DNA from: an uncultured Lachnospiraceae bacterium
GTDB lineage: Bacteria; Bacillota; Clostridia; Lachnospirales; Lachnospiraceae
Length of the DNA stretch: 9,062 nucleotides
NCBI GenBank assembly: GCA_947178115.1
Contig: CAMWXF010000050.1
Location: 1 to 9,062, forward strand
Reading direction: 5' to 3'
Shown: piece after piece, positions 1-6,241 of the stretch
Layout of the letters: each line of letters starts with the position of its first letter
Numbering within the stretch: position 1 is the stretch's first letter
The notes under the pieces: generated by a model
The model's database searches: none
Told to the model about the DNA's origin: nothing
The model's input: the letters and a program-made list of their open reading frames with translations, nothing else
Program-made: the position numbers and the translations under genes

Positions 1-1285
1 GGCGCCTTTTATTACAGTGTTCATGTATATTGACGAGGTGCCGGAAGGACAGCTTAGAGATGATCTGGTTATGATCATCGAAGAAATGCTTCATCAGCGC
101 ATTAAGGGCGTCAAGAATGAGAAAGGCGTCTATATCACGCCGGCGTTTCCGAAACTGATCTATGTGCTGGAAGAAGATAATATTCACGAGGACAGCAAAT
201 ACTGGTATCTGACGAAGCTGGCGGCGCAGTGCACGGCGAAGCGCATGGTGCCGGATTATATATCCGAAAAGATCATGAAAAAGTTAAAAGACGGTAATTG
301 TTATACCTGTATGGGATGCCGTTCTTTCCTTACGGTGTATCATGATGAGGAGGATAAGCCGAAATTTTACGGCAGATTCAATCAGGGTGTCGTTACCTTA
401 AATCTGGTGGACGTGGCATGTTCTTCCGGCAAAGATATGAAGAGATTCTGGGAGATCATGGACGAGCGTCTGGATATGTGCAGAAGAGCGCTTATGTGCC
501 GGCACAACAGGCTGAAAGGAACACCTTCCGACGTGGCACCGATCCTGTGGCAGAACGGGGCGCTGGCGAGGCTTAAGAAGGGGGAAAAGATCGACAAACT
601 GTTATATGGCGGTTATTCTACCATATCGCTTGGTTATGCGGGACTGTGCGAGTGTACCAGATACATGACGGGTAAGAGTCATACGGACCCCGAAGGGACT
701 CCCTTTGCGCTGAAAGTCATGCAGTATCTTAATAATGCCTGCAAGGAATGGCGGGAGGAGACAAACATAGATTTCAGTCTCTATGGTACACCGTTGGAAT
801 CCACCACCTATAAGTTTGCCAAATGTCTGCAGAAGCGGTTTGGCGTGATTGAAGGGGTGACGGACAAGAATTATATCACCAACAGTTATCACGTTCATGT
901 GACGGAAGAAATTAATGCGTTTGATAAACTGAAATTTGAATCACAGTTTCAAGAGCTGTCGCCGGGTGGTGCAATCAGCTATGTTGAAGTGCCGAATATG
1001 GAAAATAATCTGGAGGCAGTGCTTTCCGTCATGCAGTACATTTACGAGAATATTATGTATGCGGAGTTAAACACAAAAAGCGATTATTGCCAGGCGTGTG
1101 ATTATCATGGAGAGATCGAAATCGTGGCGGACACGGACGGCAAGCTGATTTGGCGCTGCCCTAACTGCGGTAATACGGATCAGGATAAGATGAATGTCGC
1201 GAGACGTACCTGCGGCTACATCGGTACGCAGTTCTGGAATCAGGGGCGTACACAGGAGATTAAGGAGCGGGTGCTGCATCTCTAG
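1..1285 (+). CDS. nrdD: Anaerobic (class III) ribonucleoside-triphosphate reductase, 3' part
   Basis: This oxygen-sensitive glycyl-radical enzyme reduces ribonucleoside triphosphates to deoxyribonucleotides for DNA synthesis in the cytoplasm. The gene is open at the window's left edge, read from base 2, so its start and N-terminal part lie upstream. About 427 C-terminal residues are visible, against roughly 600-750 for the family. The glycyl-radical motif RRTCGYIG lies near nt 1202-1225, with the radical glycine about 22 residues from the C-terminus. Just before it are two Cys pairs, CQAC and CPNC, which form the family's zinc site. A cysteine-rich stretch, CYTCMGCRSFL (about nt 299-331), is the likely location of the active-site thiyl cysteine; which cysteine is used is inference. 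nrdG follows after 14 bases and supplies the activase, as expected for an nrdDG operon. No frameshift is seen. Identification is very secure. Confidence 0.97.
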   Translation, partial: APFITVFMYIDEVPEGQLRDDLVMIIEEMLHQRIKGVKNEKGVYITPAFPKLIYVLEEDNIHEDSKYWYLTKLAAQCTAKRMVPDYISEKIMKKLKDGNCYTCMGCRSFLTVYHDEEDKPKFYGRFNQGVVTLNLVDVACSSGKDMKRFWEIMDERLDMCRRALMCRHNRLKGTPSDVAPILWQNGALARLKKGEKIDKLLYGGYSTISLGYAGLCECTRYMTGKSHTDPEGTPFALKVMQYLNNACKEWREETNIDFSLYGTPLESTTYKFAKCLQKRFGVIEGVTDKNYITNSYHVHVTEEINAFDKLKFESQFQELSPGGAISYVEVPNMENNLEAVLSVMQYIYENIMYAELNTKSDYCQACDYHGEIEIVADTDGKLIWRCPNCGNTDQDKMNVARRTCGYIGTQFWNQGRTQEIKERVLHL

Positions 1286-1299
1286 TTTGGGAGACACAT

Positions 1300-1821
1300 A
1301 TGTATTATTCGGAGATCAAAAACTGTGACATCGCCAACGGGACCGGAGTCCGGGTAACGCTCTTTGTGAGCGGGTGCACACATCATTGTGAAGGCTGCTT
1401 TAATGAGATGACATGGGACTTTAAGTACGGACATCCTTTTGAGGAAACTGTCAGAGAACAGATTCTCGCATATCTGGCGCCGGAGTATATCGCCGGACTT
1501 ACGCTGCTTGGCGGTGAGCCGCTTGAGTATGCGAATTGGAGAGAACTTTTGCCGTTTATAAGAACGGTGAAGGAGAAGTATCCCGGGAAGGATATCTGGT
1601 GCTATACGGGGTATCGTTTTGAGGAAGATATTTTGAATAAATTCTGTACACAATGGCCAGATATGAGGGAATTTCTGTCCTATATAGATGTGCTTGTGGA
1701 CGGTGAGTTCATTTTGACAAGGAAGGATATCAGTCTGAAATTCAGGGGATCGGACAATCAGCGGATCATTTTGGTGCAGGAATCTTTAGAAAAAGGCGAA
1801 ACCGTCCTGTGGACGGATTGA
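1300..1821 (+). CDS. nrdG: Anaerobic ribonucleotide reductase activating protein (radical SAM)
   Basis: NrdG uses a 4Fe-4S cluster and S-adenosylmethionine to generate the glycyl radical on NrdD. The 173-residue product has the normal length for the family. The cluster motif CTHHCEGC (CX3CX2C) uses Cys26, Cys30 and Cys33. The SAM-contacting GGEP motif is at residues 71-74. WCYTGY (100-105) and the C-terminal FRGSDNQRII are also typical of NrdG. The ATG at 1300 is chosen because GGGAG at 1289-1293 sits six bases upstream and the protein starts at the usual family position. The gene follows nrdD by 14 bases, so the two are almost certainly co-transcribed. Its TGA stop at 1819-1821 already lies inside the stem of the downstream hairpin. 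The convergent gene on the other strand ends only 43 bases away. Confidence 0.97.
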   Translation: MYYSEIKNCDIANGTGVRVTLFVSGCTHHCEGCFNEMTWDFKYGHPFEETVREQILAYLAPEYIAGLTLLGGEPLEYANWRELLPFIRTVKEKYPGKDIWCYTGYRFEEDILNKFCTQWPDMREFLSYIDVLVDGEFILTRKDISLKFRGSDNQRIILVQESLEKGETVLWTD

Positions 1822-1863
1822 AGAAGAGCAGGGTATATCATTGTACGCCTGCTCTTCTTTAAT
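1817..1863. terminator. Long hairpin between convergent nrdG and ABC permease, probable shared terminator
   Basis: AAGAAGAGCAGG (1821-1832) pairs perfectly with CCTGCTCTTCTT (1848-1859) around a 15-base loop. The stem extends outward to 1817/1863 through one G-T wobble and A-T pairs. On the plus strand the stem ends in TTT, and a run of eight T follows at 1869-1876, so nrdG termination is plausible although the U-tract is interrupted. On the minus strand the U-tract is poor. The position between two convergent stop codons supports a shared terminator. The nrdG stop codon lies inside the stem. Confidence 0.75.
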
Positions 1864-1864
1864 C

Positions 1865-2686
1865 TTAATTTTTTTTGCGATAATGATGTTCCAGACTCTG
1901 GATCAGCTTATAGAATGCCATGGCAATGGCGCAGAGAATGATGATCGAGGTGATCACCATATTAAGCTGGAATACCTGGGAACCGTAAATGATCAGATAG
2001 CCGAGTCCGCGCCTTGCGGCAAGAAATTCTCCGATGATCACACCCACGAGGGAGAGGCCGATGTTGACCTTCATATTGCTCAGAATAAGCGGGATGGATG
2101 AGGGAAGGATAACCTTAAAGAGCGCATCCCGCCTTGTACCGCCCAGCGTATAGATCAGCTTGAGCATTTCCGGATCTGCCTGACCGAATCCCGTGTAGAG
2201 ATTAATAACGGAACCGAATACGGCAACAGAGATTCCGGCGACGATGATGGTGTTTGTTCCGGTGCCGAGCCAGACAATCAAAAGCGGTGCCAGCGCTGAC
2301 TTTGGCAGGGAATTGAGGATAACCAGATAAGGTTCTAAAACTTCGGCAAGACTGTTCACATACCATAGAAGCGTCGCGGTAAGCAGACTGATCAGTGTGA
2401 CTAACAGGAAACTTGCGATGGTTTCTAATAATGTAATTCCCGTATGGGTGAAAAAGGAATGATCCAGAAGCATCTGATACAGATAAGTCACGATACCGCT
2501 GGGGCTGCTAAAGAAGAAAACATCAATCCATTGCCGGCTTGCGGCCAGTTCCCACAGACTTAAGAATGCGACAATCAGAAGAAATCTGGCAAAGCCTACC
2601 TGATGATGGTGGCGCCTGTGCGCTCTCAGGAACAGATACTGATTGGCGGATATGCTGTCAGGTTGACCGGAGAGAAGACTGTTCAT
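1865..2686 (-). CDS. ABC transporter permease (nitrate/sulfonate/taurine/thiamine-precursor type)
   Basis: This is the membrane subunit of an ABC importer, predicted to form a homodimer channel that receives solute from an external binding protein. The 273-residue length fits the SsuC/TauC/ThiX group of BPD_transp_1 permeases. About six hydrophobic segments are visible, near residues 32-50, 84-110, 118-140, 145-165, 206-222 and 244-262. The cytoplasmic EAA-type loop that docks on the ATPase runs about 173-200 and contains LGGTRRDALFKVILPSSIP. The N-terminal tail is unusually basic and His-rich (RAHRRHHHQ, 21-29). The ATG at 2686 is chosen because GGAGG (minus strand, 2696-2700) lies nine bases upstream. 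The start overlaps the end of the ATPase gene by 29 bases, which suggests translational coupling. The substrate cannot be told from the sequence: aliphatic sulfonates, taurine, nitrate or a pyrimidine thiamine precursor are all possible. Confidence 0.9.
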   Translation of the reverse strand: MNSLLSGQPDSISANQYLFLRAHRRHHHQVGFARFLLIVAFLSLWELAASRQWIDVFFFSSPSGIVTYLYQMLLDHSFFTHTGITLLETIASFLLVTLISLLTATLLWYVNSLAEVLEPYLVILNSLPKSALAPLLIVWLGTGTNTIIVAGISVAVFGSVINLYTGFGQADPEMLKLIYTLGGTRRDALFKVILPSSIPLILSNMKVNIGLSLVGVIIGEFLAARRGLGYLIIYGSQVFQLNMVITSIIILCAIAMAFYKLIQSLEHHYRKKN

Positions 2687-3455
2687 TCGTCAACACCTCC
2701 CACAAATGATTGAAATAGAGCTGATATTCCGCGGTATTCCTGATTGCCATAGGATCATGTCTGTCGATGTCAAAACAGATCGGCATTTCGCATTTTATAC
2801 AGGCGGGTCTTCTGGACAGGACGAGAACACGGTCCGCCAGCGTGACTGCCTCAGACAGATCATGGGTAATGAGAATCGCTGTTTTGTTCGTCTGTCGGAT
2901 GATCTGGGCGATATCGGCGGAGACATTCAGCCTTGTCTGGGAATCCAGTGCACTGAATGGTTCATCCAGCAAAAGCAGATCGGGATGAATCGCCATAGTG
3001 CGGATCAGGGCGGCGCGCTGCCGCATTCCGCCGGAAAGTTCGGAAGGTTTCTTATCTTTAAAAGCGTAGAGATCATAGTCTCTTAACAGTTTCAGAACAT
3101 AATCGCGGTTTTCCGGTGTCAATGTATGATTAAGTTCCAGACCGAGGATAACATTCTGGTAGATAGTGCGCCACTCGAACAGATGATCCCGCTGCAGCAT
3201 ATAGCCGATCTTCACGGTATCATTCAAACCGCAGTCCGCGACACATTTACCTCTGTAATATACGGTGCCTTCTTCCGGAGACAGCAGACCGGCTATGATG
3301 GACAGAAGCGTGGATTTGCCACAACCGCTGGGACCTACGATTGCCAGAAATTCTCCCTGAGATACATCAAAAGAAATATCCGATAGAGCAGGCGTTTCTC
3401 CTTTCAGATTGTGATATGCATAGGAGATATCCTGTAATGATAATATTGGCTGCAT
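2658..3455 (-). CDS. ABC transporter ATP-binding protein (SsuB/TauB/ThiZ-like)
   Basis: This is the nucleotide-binding subunit that powers the permease encoded just downstream. The 265-residue product carries the full ABC set: Walker A GPSGCGKST (41-49), Q-loop glutamine at 88 (YMLQRD), signature LSGGMRQR (140-147), Walker B LLLLDEP (160-166), D-loop SALD and switch histidine 198 (ITHD). It should be catalytically competent. The reading frame stays open upstream to 3725 on the minus strand, but the real start is the ATG at 3455. There the family N-terminus (MQPILSLQDISYAY) begins, with AAGGAG (3466-3471) ten bases upstream. The upstream extension is AT-rich, unlike the family, and overlaps argH. 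It is the first gene of a two-gene operon. Its start codon and ribosome binding site lie within inverted repeats described separately. Confidence 0.93.
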   Translation of the reverse strand: MQPILSLQDISYAYHNLKGETPALSDISFDVSQGEFLAIVGPSGCGKSTLLSIIAGLLSPEEGTVYYRGKCVADCGLNDTVKIGYMLQRDHLFEWRTIYQNVILGLELNHTLTPENRDYVLKLLRDYDLYAFKDKKPSELSGGMRQRAALIRTMAIHPDLLLLDEPFSALDSQTRLNVSADIAQIIRQTNKTAILITHDLSEAVTLADRVLVLSRRPACIKCEMPICFDIDRHDPMAIRNTAEYQLYFNHLWEVLTNEQSSLRST

Positions 3456-3492
3456 AGAATAACAACTCCTTATCGTTATACGATATTCTATG
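3453..3492 (-). promoter_or_regulatory. Nested inverted repeats over the ABC ATPase ribosome binding site and start codon
   Basis: On the plus strand CATAGAATA (3453-3461) is matched by TATTCTATG (3484-3492), a perfect 9-bp inverted repeat separated by 22 bases. Inside it TATCGT (3471-3476) and ACGATA (3480-3485) form a second inverted repeat with a 3-base spacer. In the minus-strand transcript the ATG start codon would be in the 3' arm of the outer stem, with AAGGAG in the loop. This could be a translation-limiting leader hairpin. The inner dyad could instead be a DNA operator. The repeats are seen directly; any function is inference, and AT-rich stems of this kind are only moderately stable. 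Confidence 0.4.
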
Positions 3493-3539
3493 AATAATAA
3501 GAAAATATGTGTTTTTAACTTAAAAGAAAAGTATTTTGA

Positions 3540-3568
3540 TTGAAAAGGAAAGTTTTTTGTGTTATCAT
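3540..3568 (+). promoter_or_regulatory. Predicted sigma-A promoter for argH
   Basis: A -35 element TTGAAA (3540-3545) is followed by a 17-base spacer and a -10 element TATCAT (3563-3568). TG one base upstream of the -10 (3560-3561) makes an extended -10. Transcription would start near 3575, giving a short leader of about 28 bases before the argH ATG. The near-consensus elements, ideal spacing and location support the call. Confidence 0.65.
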
Positions 3569-3584
3569 TAAATTTGCATTTAAT
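3567..3584. promoter_or_regulatory. ARG-box-like 18-bp palindrome at the argH transcription start
   Basis: ATTAAAT (3567-3573) and ATTTAAT (3578-3584) are perfect inverted repeats around TTGC. The known ArgR/AhrC operator (ARG box) has the same 7-4-7 architecture, roughly wnTGAAT-wwww-ATTCAnw. This site matches except for a symmetrical G-to-A/C-to-T change in the arms and GC in the centre. It overlaps the end of the -10 and the expected start of transcription of an arginine biosynthesis gene, a natural place for repression by arginine. AT-rich palindromes also arise by chance, so this is a candidate only. Confidence 0.4.
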
Positions 3585-3602
3585 AAAGTGGAGGACTATC
3601 GC

Positions 3603-5015
3603 ATGGCACAGCTGTGGGGCGGACGTTTTACAAAGGAAACGGACAAACTTGTATATAACTTTAACGCATCGATCTCTTTTGACCGGAAATTCTTCGGACA
3701 GGATATTGAGGGAAGTATCGCGCATGTGATCATGCTGACGAAACAGGGTATCCTGACGAAGGATGAGAAGGATGCGATTTTAAAGGGGCTTACCGGAATC
3801 CGCAGGGATGTGGAAGAGGGCAGACTTGAGATTACAGAGGAGTATGAGGATATTCATAGTTTCGTGGAGGCGAAGCTGATTGAGAGAATCGGAGAAGCAG
3901 GAAAAAAGCTGCATACAGGCAGAAGCCGGAATGATCAGGTTGCGCTGGACATGAGACTGTATACGAGAACAGAAGTGCTCCATACGGATGAACTGCTCAA
4001 AGAACTGCTCTGCACACTGTTACACATCATGGAAGATAATACGGAGACTTACATGCCGGGATTTACCCATTTACAGAAGGCGCAGCCGGTAACGCTGGCG
4101 CACCATCTGGGCGCGTATTTTGAGATGTTTAAGCGGGACAGGTCGCGGCTTAAAGATATTTACCATCGTATGAATTATTGTCCGCTCGGTGCCGGTGCGC
4201 TGGCGGGGACGACATATCCGCTTGACAGAAATTATACGGCCTCGGTTTTGGGCTTTGAGGGTCCTACCCTCAACAGTATGGATTCCGTATCGGATCGAGA
4301 TTATGTGATAGAATTTTTATCGGCGCTGGCAACGATTATGATGCACCTGAGCCGGTTTTGTGAGGAAATTATTCTCTGGAATTCGGACGAATATCGTTTC
4401 GTTGAGATCGACGATGCGTATTCCACGGGAAGCAGCATTATGCCGCAGAAGAAGAATCCGGATATCGCCGAACTGGTGCGGGGCAAGACCGGTCGGGTTT
4501 ACGGTGCATTGATTTCGATTCTCACTACGATGAAAGGACTTCCGCTTGCTTACAATAAAGACATGCAGGAAGATAAGGAATTGACTTTTGATGCCATAGA
4601 CACGGTGAAGGGCTGCCTGGCGCTGTTTGAAGGGATGCTGCGCACGATGAAGTTCCGGAAGGACCGGATGGAGAAGAGTGCGATGAAAGGTTTCGCCAAT
4701 GCGACAGATGCGGCGGATTATCTTGTGGGGCACGGTGTCCCGTTCAGAGATGCCCATGGCATTATCGGCAGGCTTGTGCTATACTGTATTGATAAACAGT
4801 GCAGTATTGAGGATTTGACAATTGAAGAACTGAAAACGATCAGTCCTGTTTTTGAGGAGGATATCTATGAAGCTATCAGCTTAAAGACATGTGTGGAGAA
4901 GCGGCTTACCGTGGGAGCACCCGGACCGGCGGTGATGGGTGTGGTGATCGACACGGCGAAAGAGTATCTCGCAAAGGACTGGCACGAGGAAGATGAGATT
5001 AATATTCCTAAGTAA
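3603..5015 (+). CDS. argH: Argininosuccinate lyase
   Basis: ArgH cleaves argininosuccinate to arginine and fumarate, the last step of arginine synthesis, as a cytoplasmic homotetramer. The 470-residue product is of normal length (about 460). The N-terminus MAQLWGGRFTKETD is characteristic. HTGRSRNDQ (104-112), GFTHLQKAQP (153-162) and the fumarate-lyase signature GSSIMPQKKNPD (276-287) are intact. That signature lies on the flexible loop carrying the catalytic serine (277/278), and His156 is the expected partner. The frame is open upstream to 3540, but the ATG at 3603 is chosen because GGAGG (3590-3594) lies eight bases upstream and homology begins here. The upstream extension would also need an mRNA starting before the predicted promoter. 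No other arg genes are in the window. The next gene, asd, begins 50 bases after the stop with no terminator between them. Confidence 0.97.
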   Translation: MAQLWGGRFTKETDKLVYNFNASISFDRKFFGQDIEGSIAHVIMLTKQGILTKDEKDAILKGLTGIRRDVEEGRLEITEEYEDIHSFVEAKLIERIGEAGKKLHTGRSRNDQVALDMRLYTRTEVLHTDELLKELLCTLLHIMEDNTETYMPGFTHLQKAQPVTLAHHLGAYFEMFKRDRSRLKDIYHRMNYCPLGAGALAGTTYPLDRNYTASVLGFEGPTLNSMDSVSDRDYVIEFLSALATIMMHLSRFCEEIILWNSDEYRFVEIDDAYSTGSSIMPQKKNPDIAELVRGKTGRVYGALISILTTMKGLPLAYNKDMQEDKELTFDAIDTVKGCLALFEGMLRTMKFRKDRMEKSAMKGFANATDAADYLVGHGVPFRDAHGIIGRLVLYCIDKQCSIEDLTIEELKTISPVFEEDIYEAISLKTCVEKRLTVGAPGPAVMGVVIDTAKEYLAKDWHEEDEINIPK

Positions 5016-5038
5016 TAGGGATTGGATTGTGAATACAG

Positions 5039-5044
5039 TATAAT
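5039..5044 (+). promoter_or_regulatory. Possible -10 element upstream of asd
   Basis: A perfect TATAAT lies in the 50-base argH-asd gap, immediately before the asd ribosome binding site. No good -35 hexamer is seen at 16-18 bases; the best-placed sequence is TAGGGA (5016-5021). It may be a weak internal promoter, or it may mean nothing, since asd could simply be read through from argH. Confidence 0.25.
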
Positions 5045-5065
5045 CAAAGGAGGAGTATATATATT

Positions 5066-6151
5066 ATGAGCGAGAGATTAAAGGTAGGAATTTTAGGCGG
5101 AACAGGTATGGTAGGGCAGAGGTTTATCGCACTGCTCGAGAATCACCCGTGGTTTGAGGTTACAACTATTGCAGCAAGTCCCCGTTCTGCGGGTAAGACA
5201 TATGCCGAGGCGGTAGGCGACAGGTGGAAAATGACGACCCCTATGCCTGAGGCGGTAAAAAATATTATTGTGAAGAATGTCAACGAAGTAGCGGAAGTAG
5301 CAGCGGAAGTAGATTTTGTATTTTCCGCGGTAGATATGACCAAGGATGAGATTAAGAAAATCGAGGAAGAATATGCGAAGGCGGAGACCCCGGTAGTGTC
5401 TAATAACAGTGCACACCGCTGGACGCCGGATGTACCGATGGTTATTCCGGAGATCAATCCGGAGCATTTCGAAGTGATTGAGGCACAGAAGAAACGTTTG
5501 GGTACGACAAGAGGTTTCATTGCAGTGAAACCGAATTGTTCCATCCAGAGTTATGCTCCGGTTCTCACCGCATGGAAGGAGTTTGAACCGTATGAAGTAG
5601 TTGCTACGACTTATCAGGCAATTTCAGGTGCGGGCAAAACCTTTAAGGATTGGCCAGAGATGGTTGAAAACGTAATCCCGTATATTGGCGGCGAGGAGGA
5701 AAAGAGTGAGAAAGAACCGCTCAGAATATGGGGTAAAGTGGAGAACGGGGAGATCGTTCCGGCAGTAAGCCCGGTGATTACCTGTCAGTGTATCCGTGTT
5801 CCGGTTTTGAACGGTCATACCGCAGCAGTATTTGTGAAATTCAGAAAGCAGCCTACGAAGGAACAGCTTGTGGAGAAACTCGTGAATTTTAAGGGAATTC
5901 CGCAGGATCTGGAGTTGCCCAGCGCACCGAAGCAGTTTATCCAAGTGATGGAGGAGGATAATCGCCCGCAGGTTAAACTGGATGTAGACTTTGAGAACGG
6001 TATGGGGATCAGCGTGGGACGGATCAGACAGGACAGTGTATATGATTGGAAATTTGTAGGACTTTCTCATAATACGGTACGTGGTGCGGCCGGCGGAGCG
6101 GTTCTGTGTGCCGAAACATTGAAGGCAAAGGGATATATCAGTGCAAAATAA
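5066..6151 (+). CDS. asd: Aspartate-semialdehyde dehydrogenase, archaeal/fungal-type
   Basis: Asd reduces beta-aspartyl phosphate with NADPH to aspartate semialdehyde, the precursor of lysine/diaminopimelate, threonine and methionine. The 361-residue product opens with the nucleotide-binding loop GILGGTGMVG (8-17). The active-site cysteine is Cys158 in KPNCSIQSY. The acid/base histidine is His251 in VLNGHTAAV, and Arg244 in QCIRVPV fits the substrate-binding arginine. SNNSAHRW (112-119) and NTVRGAAGGAVL (336-347) are further family landmarks. The overall pattern resembles the archaeal and fungal class of Asd rather than the classical E. coli class. This judgement is from motif memory, not an alignment. 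AGGAGG (5048-5053) lies 12 bases before the ATG. A short in-frame repeat gives VAEVAAEV around residues 75-82. The gene follows argH by 50 bases and may share its transcript. Confidence 0.95.
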   Translation: MSERLKVGILGGTGMVGQRFIALLENHPWFEVTTIAASPRSAGKTYAEAVGDRWKMTTPMPEAVKNIIVKNVNEVAEVAAEVDFVFSAVDMTKDEIKKIEEEYAKAETPVVSNNSAHRWTPDVPMVIPEINPEHFEVIEAQKKRLGTTRGFIAVKPNCSIQSYAPVLTAWKEFEPYEVVATTYQAISGAGKTFKDWPEMVENVIPYIGGEEEKSEKEPLRIWGKVENGEIVPAVSPVITCQCIRVPVLNGHTAAVFVKFRKQPTKEQLVEKLVNFKGIPQDLELPSAPKQFIQVMEEDNRPQVKLDVDFENGMGISVGRIRQDSVYDWKFVGLSHNTVRGAAGGAVLCAETLKAKGYISAK

Positions 6152-6197
6152 GTTGTGAGAGGGATTGCTTAACAAAAAATATATATGATCGAGGGCG

Positions 6198-6223
6198 CCC
6201 GCCGTATTGGGGAATGCGGCGGG
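6198..6223 (+). other. GC-rich stem-loop just upstream of the GGDEF/EAL gene
   Basis: CCCGCCGTATT (6198-6208) pairs with AATGCGGCGGG (6213-6223) as an 11-bp stem with a single G-T wobble and a GGGG tetraloop. It is the strongest hairpin in the window. It lies 46 bases after the asd stop and five bases before the AAGGG ribosome binding site of the next gene. No U-tract follows, so it is not a canonical intrinsic terminator. A GGGCGCCC palindrome (6193-6200) overlaps its foot and offers an alternative pairing. I could not match the 90-base leader to a cyclic-di-GMP riboswitch. Partial termination, mRNA stabilisation or translation control are all possible. Confidence 0.6.
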
Positions 6224-6241
6224 ATATAAGGGTATAGCATT

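Noticed and set aside
1841..2101. Small plus-strand open frame after nrdG
   Set aside because: It is antisense to the end of the ABC permease, begins inside the terminator hairpin and has no ribosome binding site.
3489..3506. Second ARG-box-like sequence TATGAATAATAAGAAAAT
   Set aside because: One half-site (TGAAT) is good but the other half does not match. In such AT-rich DNA it is too weak to list as a site.
3540..3602. Upstream in-frame start of argH adding 21 residues
   Set aside because: It would begin at the predicted -35 box, upstream of the predicted transcription start, and lacks homology and a ribosome binding site. The ATG at 3603 has GGAGG eight bases upstream.
3456..3725. Minus-strand extension of the ABC ATPase frame by about 90 codons upstream
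   Set aside because: It overlaps the argH start and promoter, is AT-rich and unlike the family, and the ATG at 3455 has its own ribosome binding site and matches the family N-terminus.
4317..4757. 146-codon open frame antisense to argH
   Set aside because: It lies inside argH and covers the conserved lyase signature on the opposite strand; it is a shadow frame.
5291..5312. Direct repeat of GCGGAAGTAG within asd
   Set aside because: It is a 10-base repeat offset by 12 bases, in frame, encoding VAEVAAEV in a surface helix; most likely simple codon reuse.
5624..6175. 183-codon open frame antisense to asd
   Set aside because: It lies wholly opposite a well-supported gene, has an odd Cys/His/Arg-rich composition typical of shadow frames, and no recognisable domain.
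6152..6241. Cyclic-di-GMP riboswitch upstream of the GGDEF/EAL gene
   Set aside because: The leader is only about 90 bases and I could not find the GEMM conserved core or paired-stem layout; only a single hairpin is evident.
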